Shown piece after piece: positions 46,701 through 53,524 of a stretch of 64,000 nt of DNA. The DNA is from a bacterium. Lineage in GTDB: Bacteria > Zhuqueibacterota > Zhuqueibacteria > Zhuqueibacterales > Geothermadaptataceae. A model generated the notes under the pieces. That model saw nothing but the letters and a program-made list of their open reading frames with translations, did not search any database and had not been told where the DNA came from. Within the stretch, counting starts at the first letter, position 1, and every line of letters begins with the position of its first letter. The stretch lies in the NCBI GenBank assembly GCA_024275575.1, contig JAJRYV010000076.1, positions 78,218 through 142,217 on the forward strand. The letters run 5' to 3'. The position numbers and the translations under genes were made by a program.

Positions 46701-46949
46701 GTCGATATCAGCATCACTTATTCCAGCAGTAGCACAAAAACAGAGCGCTGGAATAAAGATGCCAATAAATGGGAAGTCTTCACCTCCTCGGAGCGCTGGT
46801 CTTTTCAGCCGAAAATGACCTACAGTTTCAGTAGTCGCGTAAAAGGCGGAGTACAGTTTGAAATGGGGGCCAATAAATCAAAACTCAGCGGTGAGACGAA
46901 AATTAAAGAATTGCTCATCGATGTTAATATTTCCATCCGCGGAAATTAA
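40701..46949 (+). CDS. sprA: SprA-family giant outer-membrane protein (type 9 secretion translocon homologue)
   Basis: SprA (Sov) is the outer-membrane barrel channel of the type 9 secretion system in Bacteroidota. This protein of about 2082 residues has a signal peptide (LIPAAICLLHLFVSPNTGSG then LLA, Gln as first mature residue). It then has SprA features such as RYLGMSLAGYLGGFGYN-like and GKIGEKVTVNVDQDSERSFD segments, a fibre-like repeat region with NSSTGDNQGVAYIDDFEGSE, and a calcium-type Asp-rich part (LDEGEDIGLDGMQGSDTGEN). The C-terminal half is a long run of amphipathic barrel strands. A basic, disordered insertion (about 1705-1755) interrupts the barrel. ATG 40701 is preferred over TTG 40671 because it places the signal at the start. 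No other core type 9 genes (gldKLMN, porV, sov partners) are in the window. Confidence 0.88.
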   Translation: MKKSFLIPAAICLLHLFVSPNTGSGLLAQIIPGFQESDSGFVCFDIRFFNDPRVPLQNETRYLGMSLAGYLGGFGYNKPGSIQHKAQLDSSGQFITITQSIKGVPVRLPRIISLGDYNRIESRRRIAEKWRVAVMTNVLEGPAGRRRGPGGLNISIPVPIKSKTFQKIFGGDKVGLNVQGDISIKGGFRNEDRSQAKTTLAQGSNTNFKMNQTQRFTVTGKIGEKVTVNVDQDSERSFDFDNNLKLNYKGFDDEIIESIEAGNISLALPGTRFVRASGGSAGLFGIKTKIKLADLNLTIVASQEKGESSQLSINGGAASNKTTIRDLDFKEFTYFFLDSSYRENYQNYSSKWLRYAIDDPIKRIYVYKSTTDLKRDGLVKGWALPDPSVKSDTSKSGSKEYFPGSFIQLDSESDYFIETDMGYIYMSQSVQNGEVLAVAYELESGQKIGDVDYDPFSSAPIFLKILKTQSPHPDDEFTWDLAWKNVYSLGSRNIPQEGFKLRILFQSSTGPEPNASTGETFLRIFGLDNYDANGDAKPDDKIDIDPYLINLSRGELIFPHLEPFNPTKLGGNLNEESTLPEDLRIPEIYDLERTAVDRRSKTKFIIEVESQNKSSTYQLGFNVIENSEKVIANGRELQRGIGYTIEYMSGTLTILDEQATTPNANLDITYERNQFFQLDKKTMLGARAEYRFSPDHFFGATFMYLNERTLDQKVRVGKGPMRNMIWDVNGSFKFKPNFLTRALDALPLLRAEADSRLNFEGEIAQILPNPNTLNNSSTGDNQGVAYIDDFEGSERPTSLGITRKGWTDASAPVAIQSLFSDKQYAMAQRGRLIWYNPYTRVRINDIWPEREVNSQTGQLTDILIMEFTPAAYQDRALAESWNGVMRALSTGYFNQTESKFLEVTVAGETGVLNIDLGMISEDVIPNGKLDSEDIPVGGVRLGTLDEGEDIGLDGMQGSDTGENPDFWDINGNGTREEWEPISNDDWSYSQNSANYSRVNGTENSKNDGSQVPDTEDLNRNNVVDLVNSYFSYKINLDDENHPYFVGYTNPNQSNVRNRYRVYQIPLKILSGANDTEYRSLQGKPDLSNVQYARLWMTGVDTTKTVRIKIAEINLTGNDWKEQGVSASEDFASYQPADGSTIDDETVSVSVLNTHENPDNYIEPPGVSGVVDRITKARAKEQALVLTVKDLQPGENGLVKKTLLQPQDYIYYKKLKMFVGAFGEGLPQDTAQVSPIEFFIRFGNDENNFYEIREPLFGPTAYTPVATEMWHEANELDIELFELTSMKLMGEGVHPLTADSTEQVYVKNVGKKQYRFKGIPSISNIRIIWAGIVNKSTSPWNGQVWLNELRLSNIEKEKGIAMRANVDFGLSDLFSVNAEINRKDADFHNVGERFGKKSTTQAYSVNTSLKVDKLLPQSWGLSIPVSANYSKSKTTPKYDPSLGDIILEDSGDETLIEDKLTRSENKGFNISVSKAKKSRKFYIKYTLDALKGKINHTRTTQTGPTLKLGNARNWAGNLNYNITFGQKTYFNPLKFLKNLPLVGKYSETKLYYLPRSLSAGASGASKWSERQTRTLQGTDGKYTSTSTRTLNRNANMNLKLTDKLSGNISRTWLGDVRGGWLESFTAQNDTSLYIDRSKSQNFKLDFAPNIFSFFSPSLSYTASYKFSNNPAQKERALSASTNNVRTVSGTLKLTQLFKRKSSKTKGRKPPSQRKKPGRRRPGQAPEENEKGKKGDEQKKERPNPLKLLKSLITNIGSVKDIKINYTDRNNFTNTAVITEPGNKYRFGFVDKAFIRAIPTVATATGNLVNINSTKTLNMSTGFKIAKHIDIALKYDLNDQTTQNTQITGNYSSSALRIKNDRGDTNDVFIPFPDITLTWNGLEKIGPLKKWFKTINLSSNFTFKSTTYWREQKEYKTKDDYQLSQRPRVRASLTLKNGINSNFAMNHSVGEGQTYNQNGDVVLLNTGDRNTTDDISFSASYSKRKGFSLPFPFLKNKKLDNSVDISITYSSSSTKTERWNKDANKWEVFTSSERWSFQPKMTYSFSSRVKGGVQFEMGANKSKLSGETKIKELLIDVNISIRGN

Positions 46950-46971
46950 TATTCCTGATGTTGGAGAACAT

Positions 46972-47913
46972 ATGTCGAATACTTTATTTCACCAGCGAAA
47001 GTTTTTGCTGGTTTTGTTTTTTCTTGCCCCAGTTTTTTTTTCCTGCGATGATAAACCGGCGCGCATCCGTGATGTGCCGGAATTTAATGCGCAATCAGCG
47101 TTTGCTGACCTCGAAAGACAGGTTGCCTTCGGCCCGCGCGTACCAGGGACCGAAGCCCATGCCCAATGTTTGTCCATGCTCAAAGATTCACTCGCTGCTT
47201 GCGGTGCTCGCATCAATTTACAGGTTTTCGAGCATTACATTGCCAAAACCGGCGAGAAAGTCGAACTCACCAACATCATCGCCAGTTTTTATCCGGCGAA
47301 AAAAAATCGCATGCTTTTGGCCGCCCATTGGGATACGCGCCCGTGGGCGGATTCGGAACCGGACTCGGCAAAACACATGCTCGCTGTTCCCGGAGCAAAT
47401 GACGGCGCTTCCGGTGTGGCTGTGCTGCTGCAAATCGCGCGTAACCTGCGTGTAAAAGAACCACCGGTCGGCGTCGATATCGTACTGTTTGACGGGGAAG
47501 ATTTCGGCAGCCATGGCCAGGACGAAAGCTGGGCTGTGGGTTCGCAGTATTTCGCCCGCAACAAAGATGTACGCTACAACCCGTTTCTCGGTGTGCTGCT
47601 GGACATGATCGGCGATAAAGACTTGCGTATTCTCAAAGAAGGCTTCTCAATGCAGTTTGCTCCTGATGTTGTCAATATCGTCTGGAGCTATGCTGCGCGC
47701 CTTGGTCTCAATGCTTTTTCAAACGAACGCATGGGCCCGGTTACCGATGATCATGTCGCCTTGCTGAAGGTCGGTATTCCCTGCATCGATCTCCTCGATT
47801 TCGATTACCCCTATTGGCATACATTACAGGATACGCCTGATAAATGCAGTCCGGAAAGCCTGTCGCAAACAGGCCGTTTGTTGCTGGCGTTAATTTATGA
47901 CCCGCCGATTTGA
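46972..47913 (+). CDS. M28-family glutaminyl-peptide cyclotransferase-like lipoprotein
   Basis: A 313-residue lipoprotein (signal LLVLFFLAPVFFSC) with an M28 zinc domain of the glutaminyl cyclase type. Family motifs are VAFGPRVPGTEAHAQC, LLAAHWDTRPWAD, PGANDGASGVAVLLQIAR and VDIVLFDGEDFGSHGQ. The last two carry the metal-binding Asp and the catalytic Glu; a late His is in GPVTDDHVALLKVG. Such enzymes turn N-terminal Gln into pyroglutamate. ATG 46972 has a GGAG site just upstream. It follows sprA by 22 bases, and SprA itself has Gln at its predicted mature N-terminus. An aminopeptidase role is the alternative. Confidence 0.82.
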   Translation: MSNTLFHQRKFLLVLFFLAPVFFSCDDKPARIRDVPEFNAQSAFADLERQVAFGPRVPGTEAHAQCLSMLKDSLAACGARINLQVFEHYIAKTGEKVELTNIIASFYPAKKNRMLLAAHWDTRPWADSEPDSAKHMLAVPGANDGASGVAVLLQIARNLRVKEPPVGVDIVLFDGEDFGSHGQDESWAVGSQYFARNKDVRYNPFLGVLLDMIGDKDLRILKEGFSMQFAPDVVNIVWSYAARLGLNAFSNERMGPVTDDHVALLKVGIPCIDLLDFDYPYWHTLQDTPDKCSPESLSQTGRLLLALIYDPPI

Positions 47914-47941
47914 TCATTAAAATGGAAAATCCAGGTTAAAA

Positions 47942-48817
47942 ATGCATCCAAAAATACAATGGTATGCGTGCCGCTTCTCTTATTTACCACAAGCATTCGA
48001 CCTGATGAGTTACTACCTTTTCGAACTGGGAGCTGCCGGCATCGAAGAGCTCGAAGGCCGGGCTATCGCCTATTTTTCCAACCAGAATATATCGCAACTG
48101 CGGACGGCAATGAATTTGCTTTTTGCCAAATTGAAGGCCGCACAAGTGCCTCTCCTCAACGATAAATTCGAAATTACCCCGGTGCCGGAGGAAGACTGGC
48201 ACGCTGGCTGGCGCAAGTATTTCAAGCCGATTGATATCAATGAGATGATTTGTGTGCGGCCGCCGTGGGAGAGACCTGCAAAAAAAACCGAATTCGAAAT
48301 TATAATCGAACCCAAACAAGCCTTTGGAACGGGAAATCATGCCACGACTCGATTAATGCTGCAAGCCATCGTATCACATCGGGATGAATTGCCCGGACTG
48401 GTTTTGGACGTTGGCACCGGTAGTGGCATTCTCGCTGTCGCCCACCTTCTGTTACAACCGCAAAGCCGTATTTTTGCTGTGGATATCGATGAAATCGCAA
48501 TCGAAAACGCACGAGAAGTTGCACTGATTAACCAAGTTGCCGGGCGCATCGATTTTCACACCGGGTCTTTTGAGGTGGTTCCACCTGCGAAATATCCGCT
48601 CATTTATGCCAATTTGCAGCGACATATCATCACGCCGCTTTTACCGCAATTCAGGCGGTTTTTAAGCAATGACGGGAAAATTTTTTTCAGCGGTATCCTC
48701 GCAGAAGAGGCGGAATTAATGATTGCTGCTTTGCGTGAATTCGATTTCCGAATTCTGCAGCAAAAGCATATGGATGAGTGGATTTTACTGCAAGTCGTGC
48801 ACGATCATACAAATTAA
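47942..48817 (+). CDS. prmA: Ribosomal protein L11 methyltransferase
   Basis: PrmA methylates lysines and the N-terminus of ribosomal protein L11. The 291-residue protein has the N-terminal L11-recognition domain with EEDWHAGWRKYFKPI (about 79-93). The linker IIIEPKQAFGTGNHATTRLM follows, then the SAM-binding motif LDVGTGSGILAVA and the acidic AVDIDEIAIENAREVA. The family NILA/NANL motif appears as YANLQRHIITPLLP. It follows the M28 gene closely, with AGGT upstream of the ATG. Confidence 0.95.
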   Translation: MHPKIQWYACRFSYLPQAFDLMSYYLFELGAAGIEELEGRAIAYFSNQNISQLRTAMNLLFAKLKAAQVPLLNDKFEITPVPEEDWHAGWRKYFKPIDINEMICVRPPWERPAKKTEFEIIIEPKQAFGTGNHATTRLMLQAIVSHRDELPGLVLDVGTGSGILAVAHLLLQPQSRIFAVDIDEIAIENAREVALINQVAGRIDFHTGSFEVVPPAKYPLIYANLQRHIITPLLPQFRRFLSNDGKIFFSGILAEEAELMIAALREFDFRILQQKHMDEWILLQVVHDHTN

Positions 48818-48847
48818 AACACGTTTCGAAACCAAACTGGGAAAACA

Positions 48848-49321
48848 GTGAAAAAACTCCACCTCGTACGCCATGCAGACGCTGAACATGCCGGTGCAGC
48901 AATTTCTGATCACTCGCGAAAGCTTACTTTGATCGGCAGGCAGCGCGCAGATTCGTTAGCACAGAATCTCATCCGGCAGCAGGTAACACCGGATATCATC
49001 ATTACCAGCGATGCGGTACGCGCCATACAAACTGCCGAAATTCTCGCAAAAGCATTTGCATTCAAAAGCGAACTTATCCGTGAAAATAAAATTTATTCGG
49101 CAACGGACGCACAATTGCTCGATTATTTTATGATGATCGAGCCGCAATATGCTTCGCTGCTGCTCGTCGGTCACAATCCCACCCTGTCCCAGTTCGCCGC
49201 CGCGCATTTACATGAAATGAGCCGCAGCATGCCGCCGGCAAGTGCAGTCGGCCTGGTTTATGATATTGACGGGTGGCACGAAATTGCAGCAAACCATTGT
49301 CAATTGCTTTATTATGAATAG
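48848..49321 (+). CDS. sixA: SixA-type phosphohistidine phosphatase
   Basis: A small histidine-phosphatase-superfamily enzyme of 157 residues that removes phosphate from His residues. The catalytic start LHLVRHADAEHAG carries the RH motif at Arg8-His9. Further motifs are LTLIGRQRADSLAQNL, DIIITSDAVRAIQTAEIL and LLLVGHNPTLSQFA with the second catalytic His. The start is GTG at 48848. It meets mobA tail to tail with a 10-base overlap. Confidence 0.92.
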   Translation: MKKLHLVRHADAEHAGAAISDHSRKLTLIGRQRADSLAQNLIRQQVTPDIIITSDAVRAIQTAEILAKAFAFKSELIRENKIYSATDAQLLDYFMMIEPQYASLLLVGHNPTLSQFAAAHLHEMSRSMPPASAVGLVYDIDGWHEIAANHCQLLYYE

Positions 49322-49887
49322 CCGGTTTGACTGAGCACTCGTATCAAATCTTCCGGTGTATTAATGTTAAAGAGTTGATTTTTTACGGCAGGGATTTTGA
49401 TCAGGGAAAACCGCTCCATGAATCGGGAAACTCTGTACTGTTGTTTATGGAATGCCTGCCGGGCGTCGGGTAAAACTTTTTTTGGATAAATCGCACAAAG
49501 CGGTTGAGTTCGCTCCGGGGTTGCCGCCGTGGTAATTTTTTCCGGCTCGATATGCTGCACCATTTTCCGTAACAATTCTTTGGCGATAAAAGGCATATCA
49601 CAGGCCAGAATAAAACAATGGCTGTTCTCGCAGTGATACAAAGCCGTAATCAGCCCGGCAAGGGGGCTTTTATGCGGAATAACATCGGAATAAACCGGAA
49701 ATTTAAGAAAATTATAAATCCCCGGTTCATTGCTGATGATCATGATATCATCAGTAATTTCCTGCAGCGCTTCAAACACATGTTGAATGATGGGTTTGTT
49801 GTCGATTTTGATCAGCGCTTTATTTTCTCCCATGCGGCTCGATTTGCCACCGGCAAGAATAGCCGCCGAAAGTTTGCTGTCATGCAT
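49312..49887 (-). CDS. mobA: Molybdenum cofactor guanylyltransferase
   Basis: MobA adds GMP to molybdopterin. The 191-residue protein has the nucleotidyltransferase signature AAILAGGKSSRMGENKALI at its N-terminus, then IPHKSPLAGLITALYHCEN and ILACDMPFIAKELLRKMV (metal-binding Asp). The start at 49887 (ATG, with AGGT upstream) is preferred over a TTG 15 bases earlier. No other molybdenum cofactor genes are near. Confidence 0.9.
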   Translation of the reverse strand: MHDSKLSAAILAGGKSSRMGENKALIKIDNKPIIQHVFEALQEITDDIMIISNEPGIYNFLKFPVYSDVIPHKSPLAGLITALYHCENSHCFILACDMPFIAKELLRKMVQHIEPEKITTAATPERTQPLCAIYPKKVLPDARQAFHKQQYRVSRFMERFSLIKIPAVKNQLFNINTPEDLIRVLSQTGYS

Positions 49888-49933
49888 CAGATTACCTGGC
49901 AATGCGGTAATTTTTTTTGTTGATCAAATCATG

Positions 49934-50749
49934 TCAGCCGTTCCGGTCTTCGCAAAACCGGCCCATGATGATCGCTGCTGCGCTGGCGACATTCAGCGAT
50001 TCGACCTGCCCGTATCCGGGGATGCGAATGTGATTACCGGCGGCAGCCAGGGTTTGTTGCGAAAGCCCGTGTGCCTCATCGCCGAATAGAAGCAGTGATT
50101 TTGTCGGAATCCGTACCTGGTTTAATGTTTTTTTTGCGTTTTGATCGGCGGCAAAGATTTCAAATCCGTCTTGCCGTGCTGTCTGTAAAAAATTGGGGAA
50201 GTCGGTGATCTGATAAAATGGCAAATGGAAAATCGCGCCCATTGAGGCGCGCAGCACTTTATCATTATGCCAGGCGACGGTTTTTTTTCCGAGAATGAGG
50301 CCGTTGATACCGAGCCATTCCGCAGTGCGAATAATCGTACCGAGATTGCCTGGATCACCGAGTACTTCGATGCCGATACACACTTTTGTATTCTCATTGC
50401 TCAGCAGTTCGGCAAGCGGTTTTTTTTGCTGGTTAAATTCAACCACAGCGCCGATGCCTTGCGTATGAACCGTGTTTGAGATTTTATCAAAATCCTGCGC
50501 TTTGGTTTTGCAGAAAGGGATTTGCCGGCGCCAGGCATGTTCGAATACTTTTGTTACCTCGTCAGATGGGCGCAAGTTTTCGCTGCAAATGATTTTTTGT
50601 ACCGGCCAGTCTGATCCTAAAACCTGCTCACACAGCCGCGCCCCTTCGATGAAAAATGTACGTGAATCGAGCCGGTGTTTCTTGCGCTGCAAATTTTGAA
50701 TATGCAGAATCTGCGCTCTGGTCAGTTGTTCGGCGTTGGATAAATCCAA
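49934..50749 (-). CDS. TrmH/SpoU-family RNA 2'-O-methyltransferase
   Basis: A 271-residue protein with an N-terminal substrate-binding domain (about 12-100, RTFFIEGARLCEQVL) and a SPOUT knot domain. SPOUT motifs are GIEVLGDPGNLGTIIRTAEW (motif 1), LLLFGDEAHGLSQQTL (motif 2) and RIPGYGQVESLNVASAAAII (motif 3). This two-domain form usually methylates 23S rRNA (RlmB/TsnR type), but the site cannot be told. The start is TTG at 50749 with AGAGGG upstream. Confidence 0.92.
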   Translation of the reverse strand: MDLSNAEQLTRAQILHIQNLQRKKHRLDSRTFFIEGARLCEQVLGSDWPVQKIICSENLRPSDEVTKVFEHAWRRQIPFCKTKAQDFDKISNTVHTQGIGAVVEFNQQKKPLAELLSNENTKVCIGIEVLGDPGNLGTIIRTAEWLGINGLILGKKTVAWHNDKVLRASMGAIFHLPFYQITDFPNFLQTARQDGFEIFAADQNAKKTLNQVRIPTKSLLLFGDEAHGLSQQTLAAAGNHIRIPGYGQVESLNVASAAAIIMGRFCEDRNG

Positions 50750-50799
50750 AATGAATTACCCTCTGAATGATTACATCTTATTTGGATGACAATATAACC

Positions 50800-51257
50800 T
50801 CATTTTACGCTGAAAATATTCCGGCTATCGACGTCGCCGCCGTGAATTGCCAAAATTTTCTGCCGCTTCAGCAACTGGCTGCTTTGCAGGAAGGCCAGTA
50901 CTTCCTATTTGAACATTCTCTGTTCGGGGCTGTAATCTGCAGAGCTGCCTTCCGCATAGCCGCCACTTTCAAGCAAAGATTGAACGATGGCGGTTTCAAA
51001 AGCCGCTTCGCTTTTTAATTGAGAATTATTCTCAGCTTTGTGAGCGACATCAATGTCGCTCACATCGAGTTCAGTAAGCCAAAACTTGAATATATTTAAT
51101 TCTTTGCCCCGTAAAACTTTGTAGCCGTTTTTTGACAGTTCAGCCGTATATTTTTCTAAAGAGCTATTTTGCAGACGCAGGGCATTACGGCAATTAAAAC
51201 CGACCTTGTTAAGTGTTGAATCTTTTGGACGAACTCGAAAGTGATTATAATAATTTT
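50800..51257 (-). pseudogene. Remnant with HsdR (type I restriction) N-terminal similarity
   Basis: On the minus strand one frame is open from about 51257 to a TAG at 50905-50907, and the same frame reads on sensibly to a TGA at 50800. The later part reads SEAAFETAIVQSLLESGGY, AEGSSADYSPEQRMFK, stop, EVLAFLQSSQLLKRQKIL. This matches the N-terminus of many HsdR-like type I restriction subunits (fE.ai...L...GGY.....dyd.e.......l..Fi..TQ...w..l). The first 75 residues (with LEKYTAELSKNGYKVLRGKE and FWLTELDVSDIDVAH) belong to no family I recognise. There is no start codon in place and the conserved core stops early, so it is a decayed fragment. Confidence 0.55.
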
Positions 51258-51324
51258 ATGGGAAAACGATAAGCGGATAACGTGGTATTGTCCGGTTGGA
51301 ACTCTGTTGCTGCGATGGTTTTTA

Positions 51325-52596
51325 TTACATTTGCCTGCTTTTTAAAATCTCGGTAGCGAGCTTGCCGAGTACCACTTCTTGCTGCTCACTTTTTTGTAAA
51401 TCCTTCAGTGCAGCGCGGCCGTTCCTGAGTTCATCCTCACCGAGTATTAAAGCGAAGCGGGCACCGGAGCGATTGGCCTCGCGCATTTGCGCTTTCAGAC
51501 TGCGGCCCATCAGTTCGGTGAGTACGCTGATGTCGTTTTTTCGTAATTCATGGGCGAGTTTAAAACCCGCTTCTTGCGATTTGCCGCCAAATGTGGCGAT
51601 AAAAACATCGACATTTTTGCGCATTTCCGGGAAGAGGTTTTCCTTATCCATCGCCATGATCAGGCGTTCGATACCGGCGGCAAAACCGACGGAAGGAACC
51701 GGCTTTTTACTGCCGATTTCCTGTGCCAGCAGATCGTAGCGGCCGCCGCCGCCGAGGGCATTTTGGGCACCCAGCCCGCCGCCGATAAACTCATAAGCGG
51801 TAAAGGTATAATAATCCAGCCCGCGCACCAGCCGGTGGTCGATTTCATATTCGACCCCGTTTTGATCGAGCAGGGACAGCACTTTTTCGAAATGGCTGCG
51901 TGCATTTTCACTCAACGCATCGAGAATACGTGGAGCGGAAGCGAGAATTTCATTGCAGCTTTCATTTTTACAATCGAGAATGCGCATGGGATTTGATTCA
52001 TAACGTTCTCGGCAGGTTTGGCAAAGATCGTTGAGTTGCGGCTTAAGAAATTTCTTTAATTGGCTTTTGTAGGCCACCCGGCTCTCCACATCTCCGACGC
52101 TGTTGATTTTAACTGAGAAATTTTTCAGCCCCAGTTCCTGATAAATATCCAGCCCGAGGAGAATGGTTTCGGTATCTGCTTCCGGCGCCTGCGGCCCGAT
52201 GCATTCGACACCGAATTGATGGAACTGGCGCAGCCTGCCTGCCTGGGGATTTTCCTGGCGAAACATGGCGGAAATATAATACAATTTTTGTACCGGGCGC
52301 GCCTCACCGAGGTTGTTTTCGAGATAAGCGCGTATCACCGGAGCGGTGCATTCCGGCCGCAGGGTGAGTGATTTTTTACTGCGATCCTGAAAAGTGTACA
52401 TCTCTTTCGATACGATATCGGTCAGTTGTCCGATGCCGCGCGCAAAAAGTTCGGTCATTTCAAACATCGGTGTGCGAATTTCATTGTAGCCATAACACCG
52501 CATGACTTTTCGCAATGTTTTTTCGATATATTGCCATTTTTGCGATATTGGGGGCAAAATATCCTGCGTGCCTTTAATGCGTTTGATCTGTTTCAT
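51325..52596 (-). CDS. hisS: Histidyl-tRNA synthetase
   Basis: Class II synthetase for tRNA-His, 423 residues, as in bacteria. It starts IKRIKGTQDILPPISQKWQY. Motif 2 is LRPECTAPVIRAYLENNL and MFRQENPQAGRLRQFHQFGVE. The histidine-binding loops are VRGLDYYTFTAYEF and the motif-3 region PSVGFAAGIERLIMAM. A C-terminal anticodon-binding domain follows. There are no deviations at these sites. Confidence 0.97.
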   Translation of the reverse strand: MKQIKRIKGTQDILPPISQKWQYIEKTLRKVMRCYGYNEIRTPMFEMTELFARGIGQLTDIVSKEMYTFQDRSKKSLTLRPECTAPVIRAYLENNLGEARPVQKLYYISAMFRQENPQAGRLRQFHQFGVECIGPQAPEADTETILLGLDIYQELGLKNFSVKINSVGDVESRVAYKSQLKKFLKPQLNDLCQTCRERYESNPMRILDCKNESCNEILASAPRILDALSENARSHFEKVLSLLDQNGVEYEIDHRLVRGLDYYTFTAYEFIGGGLGAQNALGGGGRYDLLAQEIGSKKPVPSVGFAAGIERLIMAMDKENLFPEMRKNVDVFIATFGGKSQEAGFKLAHELRKNDISVLTELMGRSLKAQMREANRSGARFALILGEDELRNGRAALKDLQKSEQQEVVLGKLATEILKSRQM

Positions 52597-52711
52597 TTTG
52601 TGGATGTCGTTCCTGTTTATTGTTCGGCGAGCTGAATTTTCAAAAATGAGTATAAAATGCGGAAATCCCCCCGGTAGATTAATCGTTCATGTTATTACAA
52701 ACGGCTGGTCT

Positions 52712-53176
52712 TTATTCAAAAAATCGAGCTTCTTCTTCCCGAATGCAGTCCAGAACTTCAGCAGGCGTCGAGGAGGCGATTACATTTTTGCGAAACTGGC
52801 CGTTGTGCATGAGTCGTGAAATACGGCTCAACGCTTTCAGATGCGGCCCGGTTTTTCCCGGCGGACCGACCAGCAACCAGACCAGATGGACAGGCTTATT
52901 ATCGATAGAGCCAAAATCCAGCGGCGTATCAGTGATTCCCAGCGCTGCGACCAGGTCATTGGCAGCATCGCATTTGCCGTGTGGAATGGCAACGCCATCA
53001 CCAACACCGGTGCTCATCACGGCCTCACGGTCGAGAATGGCCTGCAGCACGTTTTCTCTGTTGGAAATTTTGTTGGTTTCTTTGAGCTTGTCGACAAGCT
53101 CTTCGATAACCGCTCTTTTATCTTTATTTTTAAGTTGAACGATGATCGTATCATTCGATAGAATATCAACTAACAT
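52712..53176 (-). CDS. PTS EIIA (Ntr/fructose type) protein
   Basis: A 154-residue single-domain EIIA of the mannitol/fructose/Ntr class. The phosphorylatable His66 lies in GVAIPHGKCD, preceded by the family pattern REAVMSTGVGDGVAIPH. The segment PVHLVWLLVGPPGKTGPHLK is also typical. Single EIIA proteins of this kind usually act in regulation (PtsN-like) rather than sugar uptake. No HPr, EI or permease gene is seen in the window. Confidence 0.88.
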   Translation of the reverse strand: MLVDILSNDTIIVQLKNKDKRAVIEELVDKLKETNKISNRENVLQAILDREAVMSTGVGDGVAIPHGKCDAANDLVAALGITDTPLDFGSIDNKPVHLVWLLVGPPGKTGPHLKALSRISRLMHNGQFRKNVIASSTPAEVLDCIREEEARFFE

Positions 53177-53524
53177 AGTATTCGCTCTCCGTATAGCTAT
53201 AAAATCTCAAGTTGCTAATATAAGATTATCAAACCGTTATGCAATTAAATTCGTGATATTTCAGCAGGTCAAAGATAGTGCATCATTTGGGCATTGTTAT
53301 TCGACAGCCTTTTATGAAATTAATCGACGAGATATACGGTGGAGGAAAGGGAAAAATCGGAAAGCGTGAGAGTCTTTTACTCAACACAAAATGTTTATCT
53401 GAATTGGCTTTCCGGTTTATGAAAGTTTTGTGTTCACCATTAGTTTCAGATGTTCGGGACGAATTCTGGAAACAGCTTGAAGCAAGCTATCCCGGAGCGA
53501 CAGAATTTAAACTTCCCGGCTTAA
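53177..53524. other. Intergenic region without a convincing gene
   Basis: It holds the probable ptsN-side promoter at its left end. A 107-codon open frame (53278-53601, plus strand) exists but runs into the opposite-strand YfhO gene, lacks a ribosome site and has no recognisable motif, so it is not called. The segment could be a decayed gene, but no family is evident. Confidence 0.4.
53217..53244 (-). promoter_or_regulatory. Possible promoter of the PTS EIIA gene
   Basis: On the minus strand TTGCAT (53244-53239) and TATATT (53222-53217) are spaced by 16 bases, about 40 bases upstream of the start codon. Confidence 0.35.

Noticed and set aside
50767..51018. 83-codon plus-strand open frame
   Set aside because: It is the antisense of the HsdR-like remnant, whose minus-strand frame shows family similarity.
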